Source: an uncultured Opitutaceae bacterium
GTDB taxonomy: Bacteria; Verrucomicrobiota; Verrucomicrobiia; Opitutales; Opitutaceae
Direction of reading: 5' to 3'
DNA: 64,000 nucleotides
Assembly: GCA_937902925.1 (NCBI GenBank)
Contig: CALFNN010000090.1
Span: 1 to 64,000, forward strand
This document shows positions 40,601 to 48,847 of the stretch, in pieces. A program made the position numbers and the translations under genes. A model generated the notes under the pieces. It was given only the letters and a program-made list of their open reading frames with translations, was not told where the DNA came from and did not search any database. How positions within the stretch are numbered: the stretch's first letter is position 1; every line of letters begins with the position of its first letter.

Positions 40601-43600
40601 GTCTGCACGTCCTTGACGCCGAGATTGCCCGCGGCGCCCGCGCCGGTGACGGTGAACGATTCGCCGTTCACGCCGGTTGCGGTCAGGTTGCCGCCGGCGA
40701 AGATCGTCGTGCCGTCGTAAACCCGCGTGCCGGTCAGCGCGAGGGTGGCGGGCGTGACGCTCACGGACGACCCGGTGGTCGAGAGCGCGGTGTAGTTGGT
40801 CGCAAGCGCGGCGCCCGTGTTGCCGGAGCCGAGGGAGAGTCCGGTCACGTTGGCGAGGAGCTGGTTCGTCTGCACGTCCTTTGCGCTGAGGTTGCCCGCG
40901 GCGCCGGCACCGGTGAGGGCGAAGGTCTCGCCGTTCACGCCGGTGGCCGTGAGATTGCCGCCGGCAAACGCCGTGGTGCCGTCGTAAACTTTCGTGCCGC
41001 TCAGGGTGAAGCTGGCCTTGTTGATCGTGCTCGTGGTGTTGTCCGCCAGGGTGAGAACGTAGTTGTGGCCGGAGTTGCCGTCGCTGACCCCGACGCCGGA
41101 AATGGTGACGGTCTTGTTGCCGCTGCCGACGTCCTTGCCGACAAATGCATAGGCCGGGCCGGAGGGGGCGAAGGCCAGGGCGTCGGTGCCGAAGAGCTGG
41201 CCGGCGGTGATCACCGGACTGCCGACCGCGGTCGTGGTGCCGTCGTAGGTCTTGACCACATCGCTGGTCGTGACGGTGAGGTTCGCGGCGGTCACATCCA
41301 CTTTCGAGTTGGCCGCCGACGGGGCGTTATAGTTGCCGACCAGCCCGCCGTTGCTGCTCGTGCCCAAGGCCAGCCCGGTGATCGTCGTCAGCGCCTGGCC
41401 GCTCTGGACGTTCCTGGTTGCCAGGTTGGTGGAATCGCCGGCGCCGGTGACCGAGAAGGTTTCGCCGTTCACGCCGGTTGCGGTCAGGTTGCCACCCGCG
41501 AAGATCGTGGTGCCGTCGTAAACCCGCGTGCCGTTCAGAAGGAGGCTGGCCTTGTTGATCGTCAGCGTGCCGCTGACGAGGTTGATGTTGTAGCCCTGCT
41601 GCACCGAATAGAGGCCGGAGGGGATGATCGTGTAGGTGCCGACATTAATCGCGCCCGATGCGGTGCCGGCGTAGGCCAGCGTGCCCGAGTAGGCGGGGCT
41701 GGGGCTGGCGAGCGATTGGGTCGCGCCATTGTTGCCGGAGTAGGTGGTGCCACTGTAGGTCTTGGTGTCGCTGTTGGCGGTGACGGTGGTGGGATAGAGA
41801 AACGCCGTGAGCCACGGTGTGGTTTGACCCTCGTAGATGCGCCAGCGGTAGCTGTTGTCGCCGCCGACATTCGTGATCGAGTTGAACGCGACGAAACTGC
41901 TCATCTGCGTCATCGCCGCCGTGGTGCGTCCGAAGGAAAATTGCGTCTGGCCGTTTTCGAGCCCCACGGCTGCGGCCTGCCCGGTCGTCTCCGTGTTCCA
42001 GTAGCTGCTGGAGATGCCGTCCGGCCCGGGCTTGGATTCCTCGTTCACGCCCGCCAGCCCGCCCACGCTCGTGGTGCCGCTGACGCTGCCGGTGGCGTAG
42101 CCCTCGAGAAGATTGGTGTCCCGGTTGTAACCCACGAGGCCGCCCACGTTGGTCGAGCCGCTGACATTGCCGGTGGCGTAGGCATACTGAATGGTGCTGA
42201 CCGATTCGACGGTGAAGTAAGCGTCGGAAGCGCCGACCAGTCCGCCCACGGAAGTCTGCCCGGTCACATTGCCCGTGGCGTAGGAATCGCTGATCGAGCC
42301 CTCGGTGACAGTGTCGAATCCGTTGTATCCCGTCGGTTCGTTGCTGCCGTTAAAGCCAACCAACCCGCCCACGTTCGTGTCGCCGCCGACGTCTGCGAAG
42401 GAATAGGAGGCCTCGATGTTGCCCGCATTGGTTCCGACCAGTCCGCCGACGCGGTTGGCAGTGGCGAAATGTCCGCTGCCGCCCACGGAGCCGCCGACAT
42501 AGCTCATGTAAATGTTGCCGCCGGCGTTGTAGCCCACGAGCCCGCCGACCGAGCTTTTGCCCAGCACGAACGCGTCCAGCAAACCCACCCGTCGCACGTT
42601 GGCGGACAGGTTCATGTAGCCGAACAATCCGACGTTGTCCGTCGTCGTTCGTGTGATCGTGAGTCCGCTGATGGTGTGACCGAGTCCGTCGAGGGTGCCG
42701 GCAAACGGCTGGCCCGCCACTCCGATGGGCGTGAAGCCCGCGTTCACGTTCCAGCCGGATGTCGCCGACGCGTCGATGTCCGACCCGAGCGCGTAACGAC
42801 CATTGAGGTTGGCGGCGGCGGCGAGTCCCTGCAGCGTCGGCGTGGCCGGTGCCGCGGTCGCGTCGCCCGCCACGCCGAGGCTGTTGATCACCGTGTAGGC
42901 CTGGCCGGCGATCGTGAGGCCGGGCGTCGCGCCCGAGAGCGTGATGCTCGCGCGATTGTTGATCGAGAAATTGCCCGAGAAGCCGCCGCCCGCATTGGGC
43001 GTGAGCACGAGGCCGGCGGTATTGCCGGTGGCGGTGAGGTTGGCGTTGACCCGGACGTTGTTGGCGGCGGACAGCGTCAGCGTGTTGTTGGTCGTCCACG
43101 AGACCGGTTCGTTGACGTTGATGTCGCCCGCCGACGCGCCGGTGCTGCCCGTGGTGATCGTGACGTTGTTGCCGCCATTGAGTGCGGTGGCGACGCTGCT
43201 CGCGAGGATGACGGAGTCCGCGGTGGGCGTGAACGTGTTGGCGAACGCCGTGCCGCTCGCACCACTCGCGGCGATCGTCACATCGCGCGGATCGAGGAGC
43301 CAATGGCCCGCGGCGCCGTTCGTCGCGTGCGCATCGACCGAGCCGAGCGCCTGCAACGTGTTGTGGCTCGAGGTCTCGACCTGGCCGCCATTGCCGCCCG
43401 TCGCGCCGCCATGGGCTGCGATGCTGCCTTGGAATGACGTGTAATCCTGCGACCACAGCACCGCGGTGCCGCCATGACCCGATTGCGTGGCGCTGACATC
43501 GATCGCGGCGTCGGGCCGCATGACGACGGCCGATGCATTTGCGATGGCCGCGTCTTTGCCCTGCCAGCCGCCGCCGACCAAAATCACGCCACCGCTCGTC

Positions 43601-44628
43601 GCGCCGCTGGCGTCGAGCCGGGCGCCATCGTCGAGCAACACATGCCCGCCGGTGACGGCGACGTGGCCGCCCTGGCCGGTGGCGGAGGAAGCGTCGAGCG
43701 CTCCGGAGTCGGCCACCGTGCTTTCGCCGGAGGCGACCAGCCAGATCTCGCCGTTGCGTTCCTCGCTGCCGGTCGCGCGCACCACGCCGGAATTGTTGAT
43801 CGCGAGCGCGTAGGCGTTGCCGCCGGCGGCCTTGAGCTCGGCGGATGCCGCGCCGATCGCGCCGGAATTCACGACGGAGCCGGGCAGGGAGGCAGCCTGG
43901 ACGAAGAGCCGCTCGTCACCGCCGGTCGTGAGCAGCACCTCGGAGCCGGCGGCGAGGCCGGCGGTGCCATTGGCCGCGGCGATGGTGCCGGAGTTTTCGA
44001 CCTGGCGTGCGATCAGGAAGACGTCGCCGCCGAGCGCGTTGATCGCGCCGAGATTCCTGACCGCCGCGGTCGAGCCGCCGGAAAAATGCAGGTCGCCGCC
44101 CGCGAGGAATTCGCTGTTAGCGACGTCGAGCGTCGAGGCGAGAAAGCCTCCGGTGTCGATCCGCGCGCCGGCGCCGACGAGGACGCCGTTGGGATTGATC
44201 AGGAAGACGCGACCGTTGGCCTCGATCGAGCCGGCGAGGGTCGAGGGCAGCCCGGAAACGACGCGGTTGAGCGTGGCGCTGAGCGCGTCGGGCTGGATGA
44301 ACTTTGCGCTCTGGCCGGCGGCGAGGGAAAAATCCCGCCAGTCGATGATGGCGCGCGCGGAAGTCTGCGTGACGGTCAGCGCGCCGGGGGCGGACGAGAG
44401 CGTCGCACTGCCGGCCACGACCTGGCCGCCGGACGGCTGCGCCAGGAGTGCGGTTCCACCTGCGCCGACCGCCAGCGCGGCGAATAGCCGGACGAGCGCG
44501 GCGCGGGCCGGGCGGCGTAGTGGCAGCGAGGCGCGATCACCGGTCGACGAATGTTTGGGCCACCGCCGCCAGACAGTCTTCCTTTGTGCGCCGAAACCCG
44601 TGCATGTGGTGTCGGTCTTTGAGAGCAT
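37672..44628 (-). CDS. giant TpsA exoprotein/adhesin with GLUG, YDG and MBG repeats
   Basis: A 2318-residue secreted protein. A long signal peptide (positively charged first 40 residues, hydrophobic core LVRLFAALAVGAGGTALLA) precedes the haemagglutinin TPS domain (GQVVAGSATLSS; FLINPNGVLVGAGARIDTGG) recognised by TpsB. Then come a beta-helix region, GLUG motifs (repeated GGLVGYN-type units, about 42.0-42.6 kb), YDG domains (VYDGTTIFAGGNLTATGVNG, about 40.5-41.6 kb) and a tandem array of MBG-type domains (about 38.3-40.2 kb). The C-terminus has no membrane anchor. ATG 44628 is used since an earlier start would extend across the LytTR-like sites. Confidence 0.93.
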   Translation of the reverse strand: MLSKTDTTCTGFGAQRKTVWRRWPKHSSTGDRASLPLRRPARAALVRLFAALAVGAGGTALLAQPSGGQVVAGSATLSSAPGALTVTQTSARAIIDWRDFSLAAGQSAKFIQPDALSATLNRVVSGLPSTLAGSIEANGRVFLINPNGVLVGAGARIDTGGFLASTLDVANSEFLAGGDLHFSGGSTAAVRNLGAINALGGDVFLIARQVENSGTIAAANGTAGLAAGSEVLLTTGGDERLFVQAASLPGSVVNSGAIGAASAELKAAGGNAYALAINNSGVVRATGSEERNGEIWLVASGESTVADSGALDASSATGQGGHVAVTGGHVLLDDGARLDASGATSGGVILVGGGWQGKDAAIANASAVVMRPDAAIDVSATQSGHGGTAVLWSQDYTSFQGSIAAHGGATGGNGGQVETSSHNTLQALGSVDAHATNGAAGHWLLDPRDVTIAASGASGTAFANTFTPTADSVILASSVATALNGGNNVTITTGSTGASAGDINVNEPVSWTTNNTLTLSAANNVRVNANLTATGNTAGLVLTPNAGGGFSGNFSINNRASITLSGATPGLTIAGQAYTVINSLGVAGDATAAPATPTLQGLAAAANLNGRYALGSDIDASATSGWNVNAGFTPIGVAGQPFAGTLDGLGHTISGLTITRTTTDNVGLFGYMNLSANVRRVGLLDAFVLGKSSVGGLVGYNAGGNIYMSYVGGSVGGSGHFATANRVGGLVGTNAGNIEASYSFADVGGDTNVGGLVGFNGSNEPTGYNGFDTVTEGSISDSYATGNVTGQTSVGGLVGASDAYFTVESVSTIQYAYATGNVSGSTNVGGLVGYNRDTNLLEGYATGSVSGTTSVGGLAGVNEESKPGPDGISSSYWNTETTGQAAAVGLENGQTQFSFGRTTAAMTQMSSFVAFNSITNVGGDNSYRWRIYEGQTTPWLTAFLYPTTVTANSDTKTYSGTTYSGNNGATQSLASPSPAYSGTLAYAGTASGAINVGTYTIIPSGLYSVQQGYNINLVSGTLTINKASLLLNGTRVYDGTTIFAGGNLTATGVNGETFSVTGAGDSTNLATRNVQSGQALTTITGLALGTSSNGGLVGNYNAPSAANSKVDVTAANLTVTTSDVVKTYDGTTTAVGSPVITAGQLFGTDALAFAPSGPAYAFVGKDVGSGNKTVTISGVGVSDGNSGHNYVLTLADNTTSTINKASFTLSGTKVYDGTTAFAGGNLTATGVNGETFALTGAGAAGNLSAKDVQTNQLLANVTGLSLGSGNTGAALATNYTALSTTGSSVSVTPATLALTGTRVYDGTTIFAGGNLTATGVNGESFTVTGAGAAGNLGVKDVQTNQHLASVTGLALGSGNSGAALATNYNALGTINSSVSVTPKPLTIAGFASDDKIYNGTTAAVIATPGTLTGVVLGDTVGFTNTGATFDTKNVGTGKTVTLNGVALTGGDQADYTYTATTTDLSDVTPATLTYTANLVSRLYGAANPSLSGTVTGFANGETIGTATTGVAAFTTTATPASNVGSYAIPGSGLTANNGNYVFVQAAGNATALTINPAPLTITADNKSRVINTANPALTASYSGFVNGETSAIVSGLSLATTAVLGSPGGSYPITPSAATAPNYTISFVPGTLTVAQDILTITADNKSKTYGAPLPAFTATYTGLLHGDTSSVVTGLQFSATASASSNVGSYTITPFGASATSYVLDYVAGTLTINPAALTISANSATRLYGASNPAFSASYSGFVNGDTSSAVGGLSIGTSATTASNVGSYAIVPSGASAANYSIAYAPGTLGVTPAPLTITAANASKLYGAANPAFGATFSGFVNGDTSAVVSGLTFSTTAGPTSPIGTYPITPAGAAAQNYAINFLPGALTIAENLLTIAADNKTKTYGAPLPAFTATYTGLANGDTPAVVTGLQFSTTASVGANVGTYTITPFGATSPNYSIAYVPGSLTITSAALTITANSVTRLYGAANPSLTATFAGFVNGDTTSVVSGLSLTTTATTASHVGSYPITPSGATAANYTIAYVPGTLGITPATLTVTAADASRAFGVANPDFSAAFSGFVNGDTSAAVSGLTLTTPATTASGVGDYPVTPAGAKALDYTFNYVLGTLHVSAPILTVATTPIPVETIGSQPVITPEFAVIIQDGRPTLVPRTSDGGTTDGAGGPSGSIDGQLAAELGEVTGLPRLPGVANFSGTAAENRPSSIGAPNFGNFQFITSLDNGPAGGISGGGVSGAQLSEPGLYREASVNMGGYKIIYHEALADAREQAQTNTALGSSYREFLDSEHPRVDIVRATPDQQSGEPTNRDSGNKPKGSL
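38282..39962 (-). repeat. seven tandem 240-bp MBG-domain repeats in tpsA
   Basis: Seven units of about 80 codons, each with (T/A)xxYGAxxPxFxAxYxGxxxGDT. Units 2 and 5 (KTYGAPLPAFTATYTGL), 3 and 6 (TRLYGA) and 4 and 7 are the closest pairs, and each pair is exactly 720 bp apart (for example 39688 and 38968), showing a three-domain block duplicated in tandem. Confidence 0.8.
40480..41560 (-). repeat. YDG-domain repeats in tpsA
   Basis: Repeated segments encode G(T)(R/K)VYDGTT(I/A)FAGGNL and TGVNGE at about 41.5, 40.95 and 40.7 kb; long stretches are identical at the DNA level, for instance around 40666-40728 and 41467-41529. Confidence 0.75.
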
Positions 44629-44680
44629 ACCCGTGGGAACGACCCAAGGCGACGACACGGTTCCCTCGCGTCCAGCCAAC

Positions 44681-44712
44681 TGTGGCGAATCGCGGAGCGG
44701 TTGTGGCGAATC
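44681..44712 (-). promoter_or_regulatory. LytTR-type direct repeat upstream of tpsA
   Basis: The 11-bp sequence TGTGGCGAATC (plus strand) occurs at 44681-44691 and again at 44702-44712, exactly 21 bp apart, which is two helical turns. LytTR-domain regulators bind paired direct repeats of this size and spacing. On the tpsA strand the inner copy adjoins TTGGCT, a possible -35, and ends 53 bp before the tpsA ATG. Confidence 0.65.
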
Positions 44713-44769
44713 ACCGCCCGACGGCGGCGGCATTCTGCGGCCGTGAAGATCCGGTCGGCCGCGGCGCCG

Positions 44770-45519
44770 CTACGATGCCGGCCGGGAATGTTCGAGGCGC
44801 GAACGCAGATCGCTCCAGCGATAGCGGCTCGCAGGGATCGGTTCGGCTGCGCCATCGACGTAAAGCAGGGTGCGCTCATCGCCGTCGCGCCGGTAGCGCG
44901 TGACGCGGGAGAGGTTCACGATCTGCGTGCGATGGACGCGCATGAAGTGCGTGGCGGGCAGCGTGTCCTCCCACGCCTTGAGGCTTTTGCGGAGGAAAAC
45001 CTTCGCGCCATCGGCGAGCTGGACCTCGGAGTAATTATCATGCGCGGCGATGGCGCAGATGTCGGCGAGGGGTGCGAACCGCCCCTGCAGGCCGGAGCGA
45101 AGGTAAATGGTGTCGTCGATCCGCAGCGCCGGACCGGTCGGAAGCTCGGTCGCGGCCGCCTCGGCGGCGGAGGCCGCCGCGAATCGCTGGAGCGCCTGGG
45201 CGAGGCGCGCGGGGTCGACGGGCTTGAGCAGATAGTCGAGCGCGTTGATCTCGAAGGCGCGCACCGCGTAGCTATCATAAGCCGTGACAAAGATGACCCG
45301 GGCGCCGGCCCGCACAACCGGGGCGAGTTCGAGCGCGCTGCCGCCGACCAGCTGGACATCGAGAAACACGAGGTCGTAGTCCGGCCGGCCGAGGAGCGAC
45401 CGCGCCGTGCGCAACGTGGCGGCTTCGCCGACAATCGTGACGTCAGGGTGCGCGGCGAGCTTGGTGCGCAGATCGGCGCGCGCGGTCGCTTCGTCTTCGA
45501 TCAGCAGGGCGGACGGCAT
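44770..45519 (-). CDS. LytTR-family response regulator
   Basis: A 249-residue regulator of the LytR/AlgR type: a receiver domain (acidic pocket IEDE; phospho-acceptor in DYDLVFLDVQLVGG; YLLKPVDPARL) and a C-terminal LytTR DNA-binding domain (FAPLADICAIAAHDNYSEVQ; THFMRVHRTQIVNLSRVTRY). It is 86 bp downstream of the first propeller kinase gene in the same direction and immediately upstream of tpsA, so it probably forms the kinase's partner and may control tpsA. Confidence 0.94.
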   Translation of the reverse strand: MPSALLIEDEATARADLRTKLAAHPDVTIVGEAATLRTARSLLGRPDYDLVFLDVQLVGGSALELAPVVRAGARVIFVTAYDSYAVRAFEINALDYLLKPVDPARLAQALQRFAAASAAEAAATELPTGPALRIDDTIYLRSGLQGRFAPLADICAIAAHDNYSEVQLADGAKVFLRKSLKAWEDTLPATHFMRVHRTQIVNLSRVTRYRRDGDERTLLYVDGAAEPIPASRYRWSDLRSRLEHSRPAS

Positions 45520-45605
45520 GCAGGGCAAACGAGATACGGGACTGGCGGTCGTTTCAACCCCAACCGCGGGCGGCGACCGGGATCGGGTCGCGGACCGGTG
45601 ACGGC

Positions 45606-48600
45606 TTACGAGACCGCCGGTTCCACGATGCGCAGGGTCGCTGTGACCCAGCCATTGGCGTGCGCAACGGCGAAGGTGTGCGAGCGCGGGTAGTAGCGGG
45701 CGAGCCGCTCGCGCAGGTTGTCGAGGCCGATGCCGAGGGAGGCGACGCGCTTTTTCTCCGCGGGCTCGACCCATTCGCCGGTGTTGGCCACCTCGAGGAC
45801 GAGCGCGCCATCGCGATCGCGGCGGGCGGCGAGGCGGAGGCCCACGCGATCGGGGCTGGTGGCGCGGCCGTATTTGAGCGCGTTTTCCACGAGCGGCAGG
45901 AGCAGGAAGTGCGGGAGCCGCTCGCGGTCGAGGGCGGGATCGGCGGAGATTTCGACATCGAGCAAATCGCCCCAGCGCGACAACTCGATCTCGAGGTAGG
46001 CGCGCAGGAGCTTGAGCTCCTCGCCGAGCGTCGTCCAGTCGCGCTCGTCCGGGCGGTGCAGCGTCAGGCGGCAGAATTCGGCGAGCCGCTCGACCATCGT
46101 GCGCGGCGTGGAACGGCCGGCGGGCAGGGCGGCGCTGATCGAGGCGAGGGTGTTGAACAGAAAATGGGGGTTGAGCTGGTAGCGCAGCACCTCGAGCCGG
46201 GCCTTTTCCTCGGCGAGGCGGGCGGAGATTTTTTCGTCGAGTTCGAGCTGGTGGAGCCGGACGAGCTCGGTGTTCTGGCGCGCGAGCTCCGTGGTGCGCT
46301 CGGCGAGCTGGCGGGTGCGCTCGGTGACGACGGTCTCCAATCGCGCGGCATGCTGGCGCAACGCCCGGGTGCGCAGTTGCACGACGCCGGCGATGAAGCC
46401 CAGGCCCGCCATCGTGTAGCCGGCCAGCGCCCACCCGGTGAGCCACCACGGCGCCAGCACGGTGAAGCCGAGCGCGGCCGGCGCACTCAGCACCCCGTCG
46501 GGGTCGCGCGCCTGAACCTCGAAGCGATAGTGACCGGAGGGCAGATTGGTGAACGTGCTGTCCCGCCGCGAGGACCAGGCCGACCAGTCGCGATCGCGGC
46601 CGAGCAGCCGGGTCCGGTAGGTGACGGTGCTGGTGTGACGCTGGCGTGGCGCATAGTAGTTGAACACGACGGGTTGATGCTCGGGCGGAAGCGCGGCGCC
46701 TTCGCGGACGCCGGTCGCACTCAACTGCGCCGCGAACGGCACGGGCGCGGGAAAGGCGCCCGCGACCTCCACGCGGGCGAGGCCGTTGGCGCCGCAGACC
46801 CACAGCACCGCTCCGCCGGCCACATCCTCCTCCCAAAGCCGTGTCACCGCGCCCACCGTCGCCGTGGTCAGGCTGGGCAAACGTCTCGAAGCCTGGCTGC
46901 CGCGCCGCGCTTGGTGGATGCCATCCGCGCCGGCGAGCCAGAGCGTGCCGGCCCCACCTTTCGCCGTTGTCCGGCATTCCTCCGTGGCACCGGCGGGCAG
47001 CGATTCCCAATCCCGCACGGCGGTGAACGATTTCGTGGGCGAATCGAATCGACGGAGAGTGCGATCCGCCCCGGCCACGAAGGCGGTGTCGCCGTCGACC
47101 TCGGCCAGGGTCACGCGCCGCAGCGGATCGGGCAATCCCCGCCCGCCGGCGAATCGTTCGATTTGCGGTGCGACCGAGATGTCCGCGCCAACGGCGATTC
47201 GAATCAGCTCGGGCTTGCCGGTCGCAACCCAGACTGCGCCGTCGGCCGCCTCGCTCAGTTCGCGGCAGTCCTCGCCGAATCCGGCCACCGCACCTTCGTC
47301 GCTCCAGCCCCGGGCGGTGTGGCGCACCGCCCGCAGGCCGCGGCTCGTCCCCAGCCACACGCGGTCCGGATCGCGGGTGGACCGCAACAAGGTGCCGCCG
47401 CCCGGCGGGACCCGCGCCACCGAAATCAAGCCTTGGGGCTGGACCACGAAGAGTTCGCCGTTGCCCAGCGCGAGCAGTCCGGCGGGATGCGCGGCGAGGG
47501 CGAAGAACTCCTTGTTGCGCACCCGCTCAAAGTGAGCGGTCTGTCCGCTCCGATCGGCCGGCTCGAGGCGGAAGAGACCCTCCGTCGTCGTGGCGTAGAC
47601 GACGCCATTATATCGCGCGACGTCGGACACGGCGCCCTGGCCGAGACCGTTGACCGCGTCGAACAACGATACCGGGGAGGGCCACTCGAGCCGCGCCGCG
47701 CCCGTGTCCGTGCCGAGCCAGAGCCCGCCTTCGCTGTCGCAAAAGAAATCGCGCACGGCTTTCACCACCAGTCCGATCGAGGTGTCGAGCGGTCCCAGAT
47801 AGCGTCCATCGGGGCCGAAGCGCATGCCGCCGTCGCCCGACGCGGCGGAGAAGCCGACCACCCACGAGCCGTCCGCCAGTCGCTGCGCGCAAAATATCCG
47901 CCGGCCGGCCAGCCAGCGGTTCATTTCCGTCGCGAGCGGGGCCACGCGGCCGTCGGGCGTCAGTTGGAAGAATCCGTGTTCGGCGGTCAGCAGCACCAGC
48001 GCGCCGTGCCCGCCCGCCGCGATGGCGATGATCTTGTTCTCGCGCAGCACCGGCGCGTCCGCCACGGGAACGACCGCGCGGTCGGTCAGCCGGGCCAGGC
48101 CGCGACCGAGCGCCGTGACGTAGACAATGGCGCCGACCCGATGCAGCCGCGGACCGTGGGAATGGGGCGCCGCGGGATACGGGATCACGGTGAAACGCCC
48201 ATCGCGCCAAATGGCGATTTTCTCCTCGTCGGAGAAGTAGACCGTCTGCCCGACGGCGACGGCGCACTGAAACTCATCCACGTTGCGCGCCTGTGGCGGA
48301 AGTTCTCCCGCGAGTGAGACAAACTCGGCGGTCTTGCCCGCGCCGCGCAGAAACCCGAGCACGCCGGCGCCCGCCATGTAGATCGTGCCGTCGTCGGTGC
48401 GGGTGAACTGCCGGACTCCCGCCGAGTCCGTGGGCAGGCCCAGGAATCCCCAGCGCGCGCCGTCGTAGGTGAGCAGATCCACGTTGTTGGCAAAATAGAT
48501 CAGGCCCGTCGCATCCTGCGTCACGCGCTGGCTGTCCAGGCCGCGGAAGTGTTCGCCCGGGGTGTAGTGCCGCAGCACGGGCCGGCCCACTTCATCCACG

Positions 48601-48692
48601 CCGGCGGCGGCGTTCGCGCCGGGGAGCGGGGACAGAATCATCGCCATCGTCAACCAGGGGAGCGACGAGAGCAGGGCGGAGCCGGGGCGCAT
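45606..48692 (-). CDS. propeller-sensor histidine kinase (LytS-type), copy 1
   Basis: A 1028-residue membrane sensor. A signal peptide (to about residue 28) precedes an extracytoplasmic two-component-regulator propeller with repeated VW-type blades (for example GLIYFANNVDLLTYDGARWG), then a Y_Y_Y domain (YRTRLLGRDRDWSAWSSRRD; LPSGHYRFEVQARDPDG), one membrane helix (WWLTGWALAGYTMAGLGFIA), a coiled-coil and a His_kinase domain with QLNPHFLFNTL (phospho-acceptor His) and the ATPase G-box GIGLDNLRERL. It probably senses a polymer or degradation product. The LytTR gene follows. Its kinase-coding end is nearly identical in DNA to copy 2. Confidence 0.93.
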   Translation of the reverse strand: MRPGSALLSSLPWLTMAMILSPLPGANAAAGVDEVGRPVLRHYTPGEHFRGLDSQRVTQDATGLIYFANNVDLLTYDGARWGFLGLPTDSAGVRQFTRTDDGTIYMAGAGVLGFLRGAGKTAEFVSLAGELPPQARNVDEFQCAVAVGQTVYFSDEEKIAIWRDGRFTVIPYPAAPHSHGPRLHRVGAIVYVTALGRGLARLTDRAVVPVADAPVLRENKIIAIAAGGHGALVLLTAEHGFFQLTPDGRVAPLATEMNRWLAGRRIFCAQRLADGSWVVGFSAASGDGGMRFGPDGRYLGPLDTSIGLVVKAVRDFFCDSEGGLWLGTDTGAARLEWPSPVSLFDAVNGLGQGAVSDVARYNGVVYATTTEGLFRLEPADRSGQTAHFERVRNKEFFALAAHPAGLLALGNGELFVVQPQGLISVARVPPGGGTLLRSTRDPDRVWLGTSRGLRAVRHTARGWSDEGAVAGFGEDCRELSEAADGAVWVATGKPELIRIAVGADISVAPQIERFAGGRGLPDPLRRVTLAEVDGDTAFVAGADRTLRRFDSPTKSFTAVRDWESLPAGATEECRTTAKGGAGTLWLAGADGIHQARRGSQASRRLPSLTTATVGAVTRLWEEDVAGGAVLWVCGANGLARVEVAGAFPAPVPFAAQLSATGVREGAALPPEHQPVVFNYYAPRQRHTSTVTYRTRLLGRDRDWSAWSSRRDSTFTNLPSGHYRFEVQARDPDGVLSAPAALGFTVLAPWWLTGWALAGYTMAGLGFIAGVVQLRTRALRQHAARLETVVTERTRQLAERTTELARQNTELVRLHQLELDEKISARLAEEKARLEVLRYQLNPHFLFNTLASISAALPAGRSTPRTMVERLAEFCRLTLHRPDERDWTTLGEELKLLRAYLEIELSRWGDLLDVEISADPALDRERLPHFLLLPLVENALKYGRATSPDRVGLRLAARRDRDGALVLEVANTGEWVEPAEKKRVASLGIGLDNLRERLARYYPRSHTFAVAHANGWVTATLRIVEPAVS
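45631..46274. repeat. 644-bp duplicated kinase-coding segment, copy 1
   Basis: Nearly identical to 49952-50595. By eye the first roughly 430 bp are identical and the remainder has about ten differences, clustered near 46070-46250. Outside the block the two genes are clearly diverged. Confidence 0.9.
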
Positions 48693-48847
48693 GGAGTGAA
48701 GGGCTGGGACTGCGGGCCACGGCTCGCTCGCACCCCGGATTCGTTTTCAAGAAATCCCCGGCGCGGCGGTCAGTGGCGAAGCGGGAGCGTCGTGCGTTTA
48801 GGGCTTGGCGCAAGCCCGGCGTATCGGCGAGATCGGATGGTCCCACC

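Noticed and set aside
38282-41560. Regular repeats that could be mistaken for a CRISPR array or satellite
   Set aside because: The period is 240 bp, the frame is continuous and the units are protein domains; there are no short direct repeats with unique spacers.
37726-43437. Open frame of 1903 codons opposite the tpsA gene
   Set aside because: It mirrors the repeat codons of tpsA and translates to low-complexity Arg/Gly/Val repeats; the minus strand encodes recognisable TPS, GLUG, YDG and MBG domains.
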